Part shown: positions 14,061-23,717 of the stretch, in pieces
Position numbering within the stretch: the stretch's first letter is position 1
Layout: the number at the start of each line of letters is the position of its first letter
Program-made: the position numbers and the translations under genes
Notes under the pieces: generated by a model
Database searches by the model: none
The model's input: the letters and a program-made list of their open reading frames with translations, nothing else
Told to the model about the DNA's origin: nothing
NCBI GenBank assembly: GCA_950097015.1
Contig: CATNEN010000039.1
Span: 3,918,001 to 3,982,000 of the forward strand
Length of the DNA stretch: 64,000 nucleotides
Direction of reading: 5' to 3'
Source: Macrostomum hystrix
Lineage: Eukaryota; Platyhelminthes; Macrostomidae

Positions 14061-15166
14061 CTAACGAGGAACGCAATGGCCTAACTCTGGAGTTTACCAA
14101 TGGTCACGATGTCCTCGATGTCAATGAATCTGTCACGATTGATGCAGTGCGGCATGTGAGTGTTAATCAAGGAGATAATCTTGTCAGGTCTGGCTTTCCC
14201 AGCTATTCATAAGTTTCTATCGAAGCTCTAGTTCTTTACAGTAGAAAGACAGCGAGAATATTTTAAATAGCCTAACTTTTTCAGTATCGCCTAAAATATT
14301 GAACCGATCGCAATGAAAATGCAGAACACAAGCAAAAAGTTTCCGCTTTATCCGATGAAACGACTTCCAGAATGAAAGACACCGGCATCGTCGAGATATT
14401 CACTGATTGTTATCGGGTATGGTGGCAAAAACCACCAATGTAGGCTTTTTTTCTGCTCGCAAAATTTCATTATGCAATCGTGTCGGCTATTATTAAATAT
14501 TATATTTCTGAACCAGTATGGATTCGCCATAGAGGCTTATACAGAACAATGTTATTTGTCTTTGCCATCTGGGGTCTTCGATGAGAATCGCTGACTTGAA
14601 CGGCTTTGCAAGTTGGTTCATTGTAAAGAGCGGAAAAACGTGATCGTCATGGCGCGAATTTGAAAATCAATCATTCGGTTTGGGAGCTACGGTTAAGTAG
14701 GCAGTGGGTACTGTTGAGTTTCATGCGCCCTGAAGTACTCGCAAGCGGCCTGAAGGGTGCAGTCGAGAGTTTTTTGGGGATTATTCAAAACCAAGATCCA
14801 GGTCGACGGCCTCTGAAACCCTCTCGATGCCCGATCCTGATAATGCCAGATGAGCGCGGACCAGCTCCGCCAGGCCTGCCTGCAGCTCAGCGCCGCCTGC
14901 GATCATCACCGCCAGGGTCACGACCAGGAGCGGCGGCTACGAAGGAAGCTGACGGAGGAGCTGCAGCGGCTGAGCAACGCGGAGGCGCACGCGGCTGCGG
15001 CGCTCAGCCTGGAGAAGGAGCGTGCCAGGGCCATCGCTTCGTCGCGCGCTTTCCTCGCCGATGCGCACCTGACAGGTGTCTCCCGGCTGCCGCCGCCGCC
15101 GCCGCCACTCCAGCCACCCGCTGCAGGACAGATGGCACCGTTGCTACCGCTACAAGGACAGTCTAC

Positions 15167-15201
<35 letters not shown>

Positions 15202-15881
15202 TAGATGCATACCTGCTCGAGAGGCTGCGCGCTGAGCTAAATCGCAGCATCTCCAAACACCTGGAGTCTGGTGAGACCTCTGCACAATCACCTACAAAGT
15301 CCAATCGGAATTGCACTAATAATCCAAGCAAAAATTGTCATTTTACCAAACCATCCAAAACTTATAAACCTGTAGTCAACGGCGTTTCAGGCAAGCTTCT
15401 ATTTAGCTTGACGATTGTCCTTAGTCGAGGCCCCACGAACAGTTCGACACTCAACCCAGTTATCCCCAAGGCCTCACAAACAGGTCCATACTCAACCCAG
15501 TTATCCCCAAGGCCTCACAAACAGGTCCATACTCAACCCAGTTATCCCCAAGGCCTCACAAACAGGTCCATAGTCAACCCAGTTATCCCAGGCCTCACAA
15601 ACAGGTCCATAGTCAACCCAGTTATCCCCAAGGCCCCACAAACAGGTCGACACTCAACCCAGTTATCCCCAAGGCCTTAAACACATCGATAATCGACTAA
15701 TGACTTGCATGGAAACCCTCTGAACCACCTGACCGCACAATGACCCTCAGAGGACGCAGCCAGGCGGAACCTGGCAATGGCAGGCCGGGCGAGGTCGGCC
15801 ACTCGAGTCCCAGAAGCCGGGATTGCCAGCGAAAGTGACTTCTCCTATTTGACCTACCTGAAGAGGAAGTATCTGGTCTGA
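2359..15881 (+). CDS. ANKRD26-like ankyrin-repeat/coiled-coil protein, about 21 exons
   Basis: Exons read by phase: 2359-2558, 3007-3196, 3766-3970, 4568-4675, 4757-4821, 4956-5054, 5360-5483, about 6773-6899, 7918-8334, 8714-8782, 8857-8952, 10467-10655, 10753-10953, 11822-12136, 12229-12290, 12373-12498, 12894-13340, 13444-13792, 13913-14155, 14850-15270 and 15760-15881, giving about 1390 residues. Exons 2-4 encode ankyrin repeats (TALHLACANGQ, GRTALMLACEAG). Exons 9-14 are acidic, each with an S-D-W-like motif. Exons 17-20 are Ala/Glu/Arg-rich coiled coil with polyglutamine runs. The protein ends SYLTYLKRKYLV. Ankyrin repeats followed by a long coiled coil is the ANKRD26/POTE layout, and those proteins act as scaffolds at centriole appendages; that role is inferred here. 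The exon 7 to 8 join is out of phase (7 ends in phase 1, 8 reads from phase 0), so a small exon or another donor is missing. The family call is moderate; the gene itself is secure. Confidence 0.8.
3278..3652 (+). mobile_element. tRNA-derived SINE, family A, full-length copy
   Basis: The head resembles a tRNA, with an A-box-like GTGGCAGAGCGG and a B-box-like GAGATCGATTCC. A body shared with copies near 24.8, 45.5, 57.5 and 60.3 kb follows, then an ATT-rich tail. It lies in intron 2 of the ankyrin gene, in sense orientation. It keeps both head and tail, so it is the best reference copy in the window. Confidence 0.8.
4265..4400 (+). repeat. 18-bp minisatellite carrying GGGAAATCCC decamers
   Basis: About seven 18-bp units lie in intron 3 of the ankyrin gene. 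GGGAAATCCC is exact at 4285, 4303, 4321, 4339 and 4357, and GGGAATTCCC occurs at 4374. Both decamers match the kappaB consensus GGGRNWYYCC. Degenerate units extend to about 4130 and 4460. Confidence 0.8.
5668..6712 (+). repeat. 27-bp minisatellite, about 37 units
   Basis: The unit contains GTGGCATTAGTCACAGATGC. Its length is a multiple of three and it lacks stops in one frame on each strand, producing long artificial open frames (repeating VALVTDAKR on +). Unit variants differ at only one or two positions (AGA/GGA, GAT/GGT) and are interspersed, which suggests higher-order turnover. It lies in intron 7 of the ankyrin gene. Confidence 0.9.
7425..7875 (+). repeat. About 41-bp minisatellite, around 11 units
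   Basis: Units share ATCAAGGGGTGACTGG and GTAGAGAATGAGGTGGCTC. Two unit types alternate (CGGTTATCAA versus CTAAATCAA). The array ends just before the acceptor of exon 9 of the ankyrin gene at 7917. Confidence 0.85.
8375..8645 (+). repeat. About 42-bp minisatellite, around six units
   Basis: G-rich units contain GTGAGGTGGCTGTGGAATGA. The array starts about 40 bases after the donor of exon 9 of the ankyrin gene and fills most of that intron. Confidence 0.85.
8968..10350 (+). repeat. 31-bp minisatellite, about 44 units
   Basis: Units share CACTCGGGTTGCCTGTCAG followed by AACTATTAGG. Short intercalated blocks (GGATTGTAAGAACTATTAGG) recur at several places, and a segment of several units is itself duplicated (about 9600-9780 and 9910-10090), giving higher-order structure. 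It occupies nearly all of intron 11 of the ankyrin gene. Units are contiguous with no spacers. Confidence 0.9.
11240..11720 (+). repeat. 25-bp minisatellite, about 19 units
   Basis: The unit includes GGGCAGCCATCCCGCTAGAT followed by CTATT. Units are nearly identical, with C/T and G/C variants at two positions (AGATCT versus AGATGT). It lies in intron 13 of the ankyrin gene, about 100 bases before the exon 14 acceptor. Confidence 0.9.
12570..12850 (+). repeat. 21-bp minisatellite with palindromic core
   Basis: Early units contain CCTGTTAGAAACAGG, a 6-bp inverted repeat with a 3-base loop, so each unit could fold as a hairpin. Later units degrade (GACACAAGTGTC, TAGATGCAGGG). The array is in intron 16 of the ankyrin gene and ends about 45 bases before the exon 17 acceptor. 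Confidence 0.85.
14024..14059 (+). repeat. Coding CAG repeat (polyglutamine), exon 19
   Basis: A pure CAG run inside exon 19 of the ankyrin gene encodes about twelve consecutive glutamines, following a proline-rich stretch. A second coding CAG run of about eleven codons lies in exon 20 near 15169-15201. Confidence 0.85.
15440..15680 (+). repeat. About 41-bp minisatellite, around six units
   Basis: Units contain CAACCCAGTTATCCCCAAGG and CCTCACAAACAGGTCCATA. The array is in the last intron of the ankyrin gene. It stays open in one frame, so reading exon 20 straight through would falsely extend the protein; the GGTGAGA donor at 15270 and the matching phase of the last exon argue that it is intronic. 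Confidence 0.85.
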
Positions 15882-15929
15882 CACCATGGTTACTAATTAA
15901 ACAGATCTATCTACCACACAGCTGTTAAA

Positions 15930-15935
15930 AATAAA
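15930..15935 (+). terminator. Candidate polyadenylation signal of the ankyrin gene
   Basis: AATAAA lies about 50 bases after the TGA stop at 15879-15881. It is the first exact signal downstream. The site is short and the region AT-rich, so chance is possible. Confidence 0.45.
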
Positions 15936-16374
15936 AAACTACTTTTAAGGAAGGGCATTTTAATGGGATGGTTTTCCTAGATTTTGTACTTTTTGCCGAA
16001 TGTCTTGAAGAAGCTCCATATAGAAACCGAATCTGAATTAGTTTCGTTTTTTGCCTCTTTTGTTTTCTTTTTCTTGCTCGAGCTTGATGCTGCAAACTTT
16101 GCCCTCACATGTCCTGAAGCTCTGCGGCAGTTTCTCAGCTTTAGTCTTTTTTTAGTTGTAAATTTCCAGCTGGTTTTCTGGTCTCCATGCGCAGCTTTCT
16201 GTCTTGTGTCACGTTGTGAACTTATTGTTAGTAAATACGTCAAATATAAGTATAAAAAACTATTTTTCTGTTGTCGGATAAGCCTTCATCAAAAGCAATG
16301 TTCTATGTTCTCTTTTATATTCTTTGCTTTGAGGGCAGAATTCGAGTGCAGACAGCACAGCGGCAGCTTTTGAG

Positions 16375-16562
16375 TACGACTGAAGGCTGCGTACGGCTGT
16401 TCAGTCCATGGACTGGGGTGGGTGCCTTAATTACTCCAAATCAATTAAACAGCTAAGGTAATTATCTTCCAAACGCACACAAGTCGTTCTAGTCAAGACG
16501 GAAATCGAACCCCCTTCAAGCCGTGAGTCCGATGCTCCGCCCATTCGGCTACAACGACCATG
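16375..16562 (-). mobile_element. tRNA-derived SINE, family B
   Basis: On the minus strand it starts with a tRNA-like head (TAGCCGAATGGGCGGAGCAT, then GGGGGTTCGATTTCC as B box) and ends with GTCCATGGACTGAACAGCCG and a CGCAGCCTTCAG-like tail. The same tail is found near 56.45 kb and 63.65 kb. The head is too degenerate in its anticodon arm to be a working tRNA. Confidence 0.65.
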
Positions 16563-16782
16563 CAACTCACAAGCCTCCTATTTTCTCGGGGTTAGGTTTC
16601 CGAAAAATAATAGTATTTTAAAGCGTCATTGTCTGTCTCTCTGTCTCTGTGGCGGTTGAAATAGAGCTGTCAGTTGACCAGTCGCAATGTCCTGTGACAC
16701 GAATGCATGACGTATATTTTCGGACTGTTTTTCTCTTCCAAGAGGCAACAAAGAGCTGGTGAGTGTGGCCGCATTGCATTGC

Positions 16783-17454
16783 TCATGACACAGTCCTGGC
16801 ACTCAGGTAATCCACACAGAGCTGCTTAAAGCGGCCAAGCTCAGTGGTGTAGTCCACGCTGGGGTCCTTGCCGGCCTCGTCCCAGGTGCGCATCTCAAGG
16901 TAGGCGCAGTGATCCGGCAGGCTCTCAAAGTAGTCAGCCTCCGCCGGAGTCATGGCGCCTCCCTGGTGCTCCAGGGTGACTTTGCTGGCGTCGGACAGTT
17001 GCTCTCGGTAGCCTGGCCGCCTAGCAACCAGGTAACGCTTCGCTTGTACATGATTGAGCACGAAGGCGGTAATCTCTGGCGGGAATAGCAAGGACTCCAG
17101 GTAGCGGGCGCCGAGAACGTCGTGATCCACCGTGCCATAGTCTACACCGTCGGTGATCATGCGCGGCACATCCGGATCAACGCCGCTCAGGTGGTGCCCA
17201 ATGTCATGCAGCAGAGCGCCCAGCACAATGTGACTTGGCCGCTGCAGACCCTCGGCAATGAGCGCGCACTGCACCGCGTGCTGACACTTGGAAATGTCCT
17301 CGCCCAGGTAGTTGTCGCTGCCGTGCTTCTCTAACAGATGGAAAACTTCATCAACTCGAGCCTGCAGGCTCAGGTCGGCGGCTGGAGTTGAGCGAGGTGG
17401 CAGCTGGTAGCCGTTGCTGCCAGCACTTTGCTTTGTGTTTTCTGACGCTTTCAT
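16783..17454 (-). CDS. PhnZ/MIOX-type HD-domain mixed-valent diiron oxygenase-like protein
   Basis: One uninterrupted frame of 223 residues. Metal-site residues of the HD superfamily are present: H59, H83-D84 in LLHDIGHH, H111 in VDHDVLGARYL, and D192 in RTWDEAGK. The YLGE motif (Y49, E52) matches the Tyr/Glu pair that gates substrate in PhnZ, and LNHVQAKRYL near 133-142 is also typical. PhnZ-type enzymes oxidatively cleave 2-amino-1-hydroxyethylphosphonate to glycine and phosphate; bacterial relatives sit in phosphonate operons. An activity on 2-aminoethylphosphonate-derived compounds is therefore likely, but other small substrates are possible. No signal peptide is visible, so it is probably cytosolic. 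The first 28 residues are polar and look disordered. It is the only recognised gene here without an intron in its coding region. A TATA-like AT run lies about 50 bases upstream at 17501-17510. Confidence 0.85.
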   Translation of the reverse strand: MKASENTKQSAGSNGYQLPPRSTPAADLSLQARVDEVFHLLEKHGSDNYLGEDISKCQHAVQCALIAEGLQRPSHIVLGALLHDIGHHLSGVDPDVPRMITDGVDYGTVDHDVLGARYLESLLFPPEITAFVLNHVQAKRYLVARRPGYREQLSDASKVTLEHQGGAMTPAEADYFESLPDHCAYLEMRTWDEAGKDPSVDYTTELGRFKQLCVDYLSARTVS

Positions 17455-18316
17455 TCTCTGTACTGGTTTTTGTGCTTGCTAAATGCTGCCACGCAAAGCT
17501 TATAAATATACGAGCGTAGAAGTAAGATCGCTACTAGAGATAAGTTTATTGTGTACATCTGGCTAAATTCACAAGCCGACTGTCGCTCGAATGATAACAC
17601 GCTTTACTAGGAGTTTAAAACTGTCTGACGGTATGCTGTGCGATAAGTGAATTGAAACAAGCAGCCAAATATAGTACCGTAGAGTGTCATTTGAGATATT
17701 CGGCGTACGTTAGAATAATGCAGCGAGTATTTATCAGCGATCCAGTTTGAAGTTCATTTAAACGAACAAGTAGTTTGTGTGCTATAAAAACAGTATGAAA
17801 AAAGTGCCACACCCTGACACATAATATTACACGTACTACCAATCTGATGAAATCCAAAGCAAAGAAAACTGTTTCGTTTACATCTCTGATACGACTACAA
17901 TGCATAAAAACGATCAGACCCGTGAATGGCTTGCTTTTATAGTCGGGATGCGTGATACAAGAATATCGTACGAGCTCCATGAGCGTGTATGTGTGTACAT
18001 GTGTGTGTGGCTTGACGAGCACTAATTCATGTTCTATGGTACCCAAGTATGTACCGTCTATGGTTCGAAGGTACCACGCCTCGCATTTGGATACGACGCG
18101 CACGACAAAGCTTATAGTTATTGGACCACAAAACGCTTATCAAAACAATATGGCTTTGGGGGAGAATTGTCTGTGGTCAAACCTCTAAAAACTAAAACTG
18201 AAAGCTGACTACAGTCTTTTGCAGCCTAGTTGACACGCTCTCCCAGATGTCTATGGCACAGAATGGTGCCAGGCCGGCAAGCAATAGCGTAGGCCATAAA
18301 AAATTAAACTGTCATA

Positions 18317-18847
18317 GTCTATGGCAGGGGTGGGCAAACTTATTTGCTGGCGGGCCAAAGAGAGAGCCTAAAAGATGACAGCGGGCCGCATTGACTGTAT
18401 AAATATGAGATAGGGGAGAGATGAGACACGGGAGAGATGAGACACAGGAAAGATGGCACACGAGAGAGATGAGACACAGGAGAGATAAGACAGGGAAGAT
18501 ATTAGACACGGGAGAGATTAGACACGGGAGAGATTAGACAGGGAAGAGATTAGACACGGGAGAAATTAGACACGGGAGAGATTAGACACGGGAGAGATTA
18601 GACACGGGAGAGACTAGACACGGGAGAAATTAGACACGGGAGAGACTAGACACGGGAGAGATTAGATACGAGAGCGATGAGACACGGGAGAGATTAGACA
18701 CGGGAGAGATAAGACAGGGAAGAGATTAGATACGAGAGCGATGAAACAGGACACTGTAGATGTCAGAAGGGGCAACGGGCCGGATTTGGGAGCTTCGAGT
18801 GCCGCATCTGGCCCGCGGGCCGGAGTTTGCCCACCCCTGGTCTATGG
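18317..18847. mobile_element. hAT-type MITE with 8-bp target duplication
   Basis: The element spans 18325-18839. Its left end is CAGGGGTGGGCAAACT and its right end is the inverse AGTTTGCCCACCCCTG. It is flanked by a perfect 8-bp direct repeat GTCTATGG (18317-18324 and 18840-18847). Subterminal GGCGGGCCAAAGAG and CTGGCCCGCGGGCCGG resemble ends of many hAT elements. It is 515 bp, has no transposase frame, and its centre (about 18410-18745) is a minisatellite. It is nonautonomous and must have been mobilised in trans. Confidence 0.88.
18410..18745 (+). repeat. 16-18-bp minisatellite inside the hAT MITE
   Basis: Units resemble GAGACACGGGAGAGAT with a TTA or GA extension. The motif class closely resembles the larger array at 42.0-42.86 kb. 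Confidence 0.85.
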
Positions 18848-19129
18848 TGAAACCGGCTTTAAACGCATTTGCTGCCCCATTCAAAATATTTTTCATCATG
18901 CATATAAAATCCGATCGCTTGTTTACCGGCCGTTTGATGGGTTTCTTCTAAGTTTGGAATCCGTTGTCTATGGTTGAAACACTACATTCCTTGCCCATTA
19001 AACCATTTAATGAGCTACTCAGGGTACTAATGATTACTAATGAAGTACTAATGAAGGATCTAATGATTTAATCGGATTTCATATAATATAATCGCAATTT
19101 ACTTCATCTTTGCCCGCCTTATTTCAGGC

Positions 19130-19545
19130 CGGCTTGGTTGGCCTTGGCCGAGCTCTCTCGCCCTCTTCTCCCCGTCCCTGCTTTGTGTGCCCTGAGCCGC
19201 CACCTGATTGGCTAGACGCGGGCGTTGTTTGTTAACCCTGATCCTAGACCTGCGTGGCTTTGCCCCTCCCGCCAATCAGCTCTACGTAGCTTTGCCCGTC
19301 AACCCGGCCAGCCCGTACAACCCTACCCCATGCGTGCTGTGGGCTTGAATTTGGCACACCGCCTCCCCTGTCTGCTCCACTCCCCCAGGTAGCTGCCCTG
19401 TTTTCAGTGATTATCCGCAGCTTACTTAATGGTACTGTAGGCTCGTAAATTGGTACTTCGTCTATACATGCTGCATTTATAGCCTTCAAGGCATCATAGA
19501 GAATAAAAGTTAATAATAATAATAATTTATCACACCTGTCCCAAC
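19130..19545. other. GC-rich block ending in a TAA-repeat tail, possible retroelement 3' end
   Basis: A GC-rich block with two CCAAT-type pentamers in opposite orientation (GATTGGCT, GCCAATCAG) is followed by GAATAAAAGTTAATAATAAT, a tail of the kind left by LINE or SINE insertion. No reverse-transcriptase frame is visible. It could equally be the regulatory region of the gene beginning near 20257. Confidence 0.25.
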
Positions 19546-19576
19546 CGGGCCAGATGTACAGCCGACAGCATGCGAA

Positions 19577-20256
19577 TTGCTATTCGCACGAACTCACTTA
19601 GAGAAATTTAATTCAGCGTACGAACATGGGACAAAAGGCACTGCGTCGAAATCTGATTGCATATTTGGAGACAATTACTTAATCGATACAGAACCTAAGC
19701 TGTATGCCATAAGGGCGAGCTTCCAAGGGGGGGGAGTCTTGCCCAGTCTGGTTAGCCAGATCGATAAGGGAACTTCCATGGTGAAATACCGAAGGTAAGA
19801 CAAGTTGTTTGTGTGACAGAAAAGCAGTACGATTAAATCTACTATGTTCTTGTGCGTGTTGTACTGATTTGCTATCTGCTTGGTATTGAAAGTATACCTG
19901 CAGATAAATACGAGTATAAGACGCAGATCAACGAGTTAAAGTTGGATTGGAAAGACCTTCATGTAGGGTGACTGGTCTTCAAAACGGGGGTGGGTGGGAC
20001 ACTGAACTCGATACGTTTGTCTGCGCCGATTCAGTAGAGAATGAAATTTTCTCCTCTGCTAGCTACAGTTGTCAACTGCGAAACCGGGTGCTGCTACAAA
20101 AGTCACTGAAGCGACTATTTCGTTATCAGCAGGCGCAGAAAAAAGAAAAAACGAACTTGGCGATACGTAAGCAAGCCAAGGCACAGGCCGATGCAGAAGT
20201 GCAAAAGCAGTCAAAGAGCCAGTGGCAGTGTGATAGCATTACAAGCAGCACACGCG
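19577..20256 (+). other. Possible upstream exons of Mab-21 copy 1, unresolved
   Basis: A short open frame at 19577-19798 ends at a good donor-like sequence (CGAAGGTAAGA), and another open stretch covers 19947-20267. Neither shows a known domain. The second inverted copy has a stop just upstream of its ATG, so these are not needed for the conserved protein. Confidence 0.2.
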
Positions 20257-23200
20257 ATGCTCTCTGAAGCAGTTTCTACCGAGCGAGCAGTCAGCAGTCT
20301 CAAAGAGGTGTACCAGCAAGCCTGCTCACAGGTCGAATCAGAGGTGGCCGAGCCTGAAAAGCACCAGCTGCAGCTCCTGGGCCATCGGCTGTGCGACAGT
20401 GTGGACGATGCCAAGATCAGCCGCATCCGTCGACTCTACGCTGAGTTCTCAGCCGACCCTCGGAATGCCGGACTGCAGGGCGGCTGCGGCGAGATGTGGA
20501 CCTTCAGAGATGGCGGCGACCTGGACATCAGCTTCCCCATGCAGCTGGCGCCGAGAACTCACGAGTCGCAGGTGAAGCTGCGAGATCGGGGAGAGAACGG
20601 AGAGTTCCAACTGGCTATTGAACCGAACGGGAACGAGTCTGAGCTGTGGTACCTGCGAACATTGTGGAGTTGGCGGAAGTCCTACAGCTTGCAGCTTGAT
20701 ATTGTTTATGCCTCCTTGCTTGTCTTCTTCCACATCCTGTTCATCAGCAATGGTGACTGGAAGGTTTGTTGCAGTACTCGTATAAATATTTTTTTATTCA
20801 TTATTCAATAGCAAATCAATATGAACTAAAGTACGAGTATTAAAATCACCCTCGACAGAGATGGATAACGTCAGCCATAGTGATTCCTAATGATTCAGTG
20901 ATCAGCGCCATGTTATCCAGAATGAAAACATCAGCAATCAGCATACCACGATGGCTAGATGGCATTCCAGCCTTGCCAATCCTCAGAGGAATTTCATTTT
21001 TTACGAGAATTCTATCGCCAGTTACATTGCTAAGCAGAATACCAGGGGTGCGAAATCTGCTCGTGAAGCTCAATCCATCGGAGAGTCACGGCCCGGCTGA
21101 TACGGACGATGACATTCGACAGCGCTACGGCAGTATCAAAACAAAGGGCGTGGACATTGTGAGCTTCGTGCCGGCTCCGCCCGATGTCGATCAGCTGCTG
21201 GTCGAGTGGCGGTGCCGACACCAGCGCAGATTCGTCAACTCCCAGCACTTCGACCGACTCGTGCCAGCATGCGGAGATCTCGGAATGGTCATGTTCGACA
21301 CAATGCACCAGCTGTGGCGACTGTCGCTCACCGAGTTCGAGTGCCAGTGGATCAGGAACCTCCCCAAGGAGCAGGGTCTCGTGCTCAGCGTCGCGAAGCT
21401 GCTCGCCAAGGACTCTCAGCTCACCGATGGTCACCCAGTCACCAGCTACCCGATAAAGATGTCATTCTTCTGGTTCGTGTACTTTAGTGCTGACAGCGAC
21501 TGGACTCCACAGAGGGTGTGCTTGAATGCGCTGAAGGTGCTTCGCTTTCTGGAGATTTGCTTCGACAAGAAGAGCTTGCCGAACTACTTCTACCTTGACG
21601 AGAATGTTCTGTGGAAGTACAAGAAGGACGCGACGATTCTGGCTAAAATCCCAGCGACAACAAAGGCAGTGGGTCATTTTCTGAAAAATAATTTGCTCGA
21701 AGAAAAACAGGTGCAAAATAAAATCCACGGAATTGAGAAGCTGTTGGATGTCTTCTGCTCGGGAAAGTTGGAGGCATGGAATCCGTGGAGGACTGGCAAC
21801 TTCTTGGCCACACGAATATACAATTTGGAGTCGTCTCAGGAGACTCGAGTCGGCTTGGCGGCAGTGACGCACGTCTGCCTGATCGTTCTGGTTCAAGTGC
21901 TTATTGTGCCTGTAGCATTGGTGACAAGTAAAGATGCACACTTTAAGCTTCTTGCAAAACTAGGCCTTCTAGCCATTCTAGAATCGCCTATAATTTTGAT
22001 TTCGTTTGCGCTGCTAACTCTGATCCACAGACATTCTCCCTACATTGTTCTGAGTCTTGTAGAAATTCGGAAGCGCCCGCATAACACCAAGTATAAACCG
22101 TATTGTTTTTCTAAGGACGAAATGAGAGAAATATTTTTACAGGTACAAAAAGACTTGGACATTTTATTGACGAAAATTAAGGAAGAAAATAATGCCGCTT
22201 TTGCCAACCAAGCTACCTGCGCTTTAGCTAAACTCAGTGGACTGTTCTCAGCTGAGATAGAGGAAGTGAGCAGACTCAGTGACCATTCGTCTCTGATCTG
22301 TTTTAACCTGCCGGGTGAGAGCCAAATAGCTTCTCCCGTAGATGTGAAAGCATTCAGAGTGCCTGGCAGCGACCTGGTCAGCAGATTGCTCCGCATTCAC
22401 GGAGCGTGGTTCGATGTCGCCTTCACTTTCACTTGCATGGCAGCTGAAGCTATTGTCCTTCATGCGCTAGCTTGTGCTGCAGCACTATCCCAGCGCTATC
22501 ATCATTCCGTTGTCACTTGTTCTGCCTTTTCTGGCAGTGAACTATGACTATTACCGGCGAGACGATTTACGAATAAATATTCTGCGTAGCTTGGGCTCAG
22601 CGCTCTCGAAGCTGCCGATCCGACTGCCGACCCGAGTGGCGAGACTCGCCCACTGCCTGCTGGCTGGGGAAGCCCGCCTGAGAGTTCGCACCGGTCAGCC
22701 AGACGAAACTCTCGTCCTGCTCGATGCGAGGCGGCTCACCTGGAGGCTCTGCACCGACCTGCGTGAGAGACGCGCCCTCGCCTGCATGAGCGGGGGACAC
22801 AAACTGAGCTACTCCGCTGTGCTCAGTCTGGCGAGGAGGCTCGGCGTCACTCGCTCCAACTTTGAGCCGCTCCGAGTGGCATTTCACTGGACAGCGAGCC
22901 TCATGCCCGATCCGCAGCACTGGACTGTGCAAAATTCTCTCCGCAATGCACTGCTGGTGCTCGAGCTGTGCCGCAGGTGCCACCGACGAGCCAGTCTGCC
23001 GAACTTCTTCCATCCTGCAGAGAATGTGGCCCTCGTCCGACCGGAGACATTCAACGGTGTGCCAAATTGTCACGTGATTCTCGCGCACCTGCTGCAGGCA
23101 GACTCATCTGCTGCCCACCGAGCTGAGCTGGTGTCTCGGCTGCGGTGCGAGCTCGAAGCAGTCGCAGAGGAGGAGGAGGTCGCGAACGCGGCTGCGTGGG

Positions 23201-23328
23201 GCGTCGGGATGCTGGCCGCTCGAGTCATCATGCTGGCCGGTGACTTGGCCTTCCATGCTGTCTTCGCTACTGCAATATTCGCATGTGTGACTCCGTTGAT
23301 TCATATGATTAATGCGCCAAGAAGCTGA
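20257..23328 (+). CDS. Double Mab-21-domain multi-pass membrane protein, copy 1 (frameshifted)
   Basis: Two exons, 20257-20763 and 20859-23328, joined in phase 0. Residues about 75-90 read GG, eleven residues, then D-L-D, matching the GG/GS and D-x-D pattern of nucleotidyltransferases; GVDIVSFVPAP could give the third carboxylate. A Mab-21-type helical domain follows (LWRLSLTEFECQWIRNLP, TSYPIKMSFFWFVYF, LPNYFYLDENVL). A second, diverged Mab-21-like domain lies at about 22590-23100 (LSYSAVLSLARRL, LRVAFHWTASLMP, LPNFFHPAENVAL). Hydrophobic segments occur after the D-x-D region, between the domains and at the C-terminus. Mab-21 proteins include cGAS and animal cGAS-like receptors, but catalysis here is unproven. 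The frame shifts by one base near 22470-22550; copy 2 is open throughout, so copy 1 is a pseudogene, makes a truncated one-domain product, or has a sequence error. ATG 20257 is chosen because homology to copy 2 starts there. Confidence 0.75.
20764..20858 (+). other. Intron conserved in position in both Mab-21 copies
   Basis: Both copies splice after a W-K dipeptide in phase 0 (donor AAGGTTTGT here; AAGGTAAGT in copy 2 at 30868). The flanking coding sequence encodes the first membrane segments and has diverged between copies, so the intron predates the duplication. Confidence 0.65.
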
Positions 23329-23717
23329 AATGAGTTCAGGGTCGACTAGGCCTTGCATGTTTTTTCATGTACCAAAACGTTTCCCCGATTTCCTTGCACT
23401 TTCTTGGAAGTGAGTGCCAGACCTCATGTCTAGTAGTTTCAGTTTGCCAACGGCAAGCAAATCTGGAGTGACTTTGGAGTTTACTGATTCCTTTCGTGTT
23501 CGTAGCATTCGTGGCGTTCCCCCGTCTCATTTTTCATAGTATTTGGTCTTCAACAAAGCCACTTCTGTCTGCAATCGCAGCGTGTTTGCATACCTGCTCT
23601 TCTCCCTGGATACAAAGCCTCACACCAATGTCTTGGTTTCCTCAGCGTGGGTCTATTGTCTTGCGACAGACTTCACATTTTTAGGCCATCGGCAGTTAGT
23701 TCTTTAACCAAAACAAA

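Noticed and set aside
17687-18188. Overlapping frames of 138 and 78 codons on opposite strands
   Set aside because: No recognisable domain and no splice-site or start support; likely chance in intergenic sequence.
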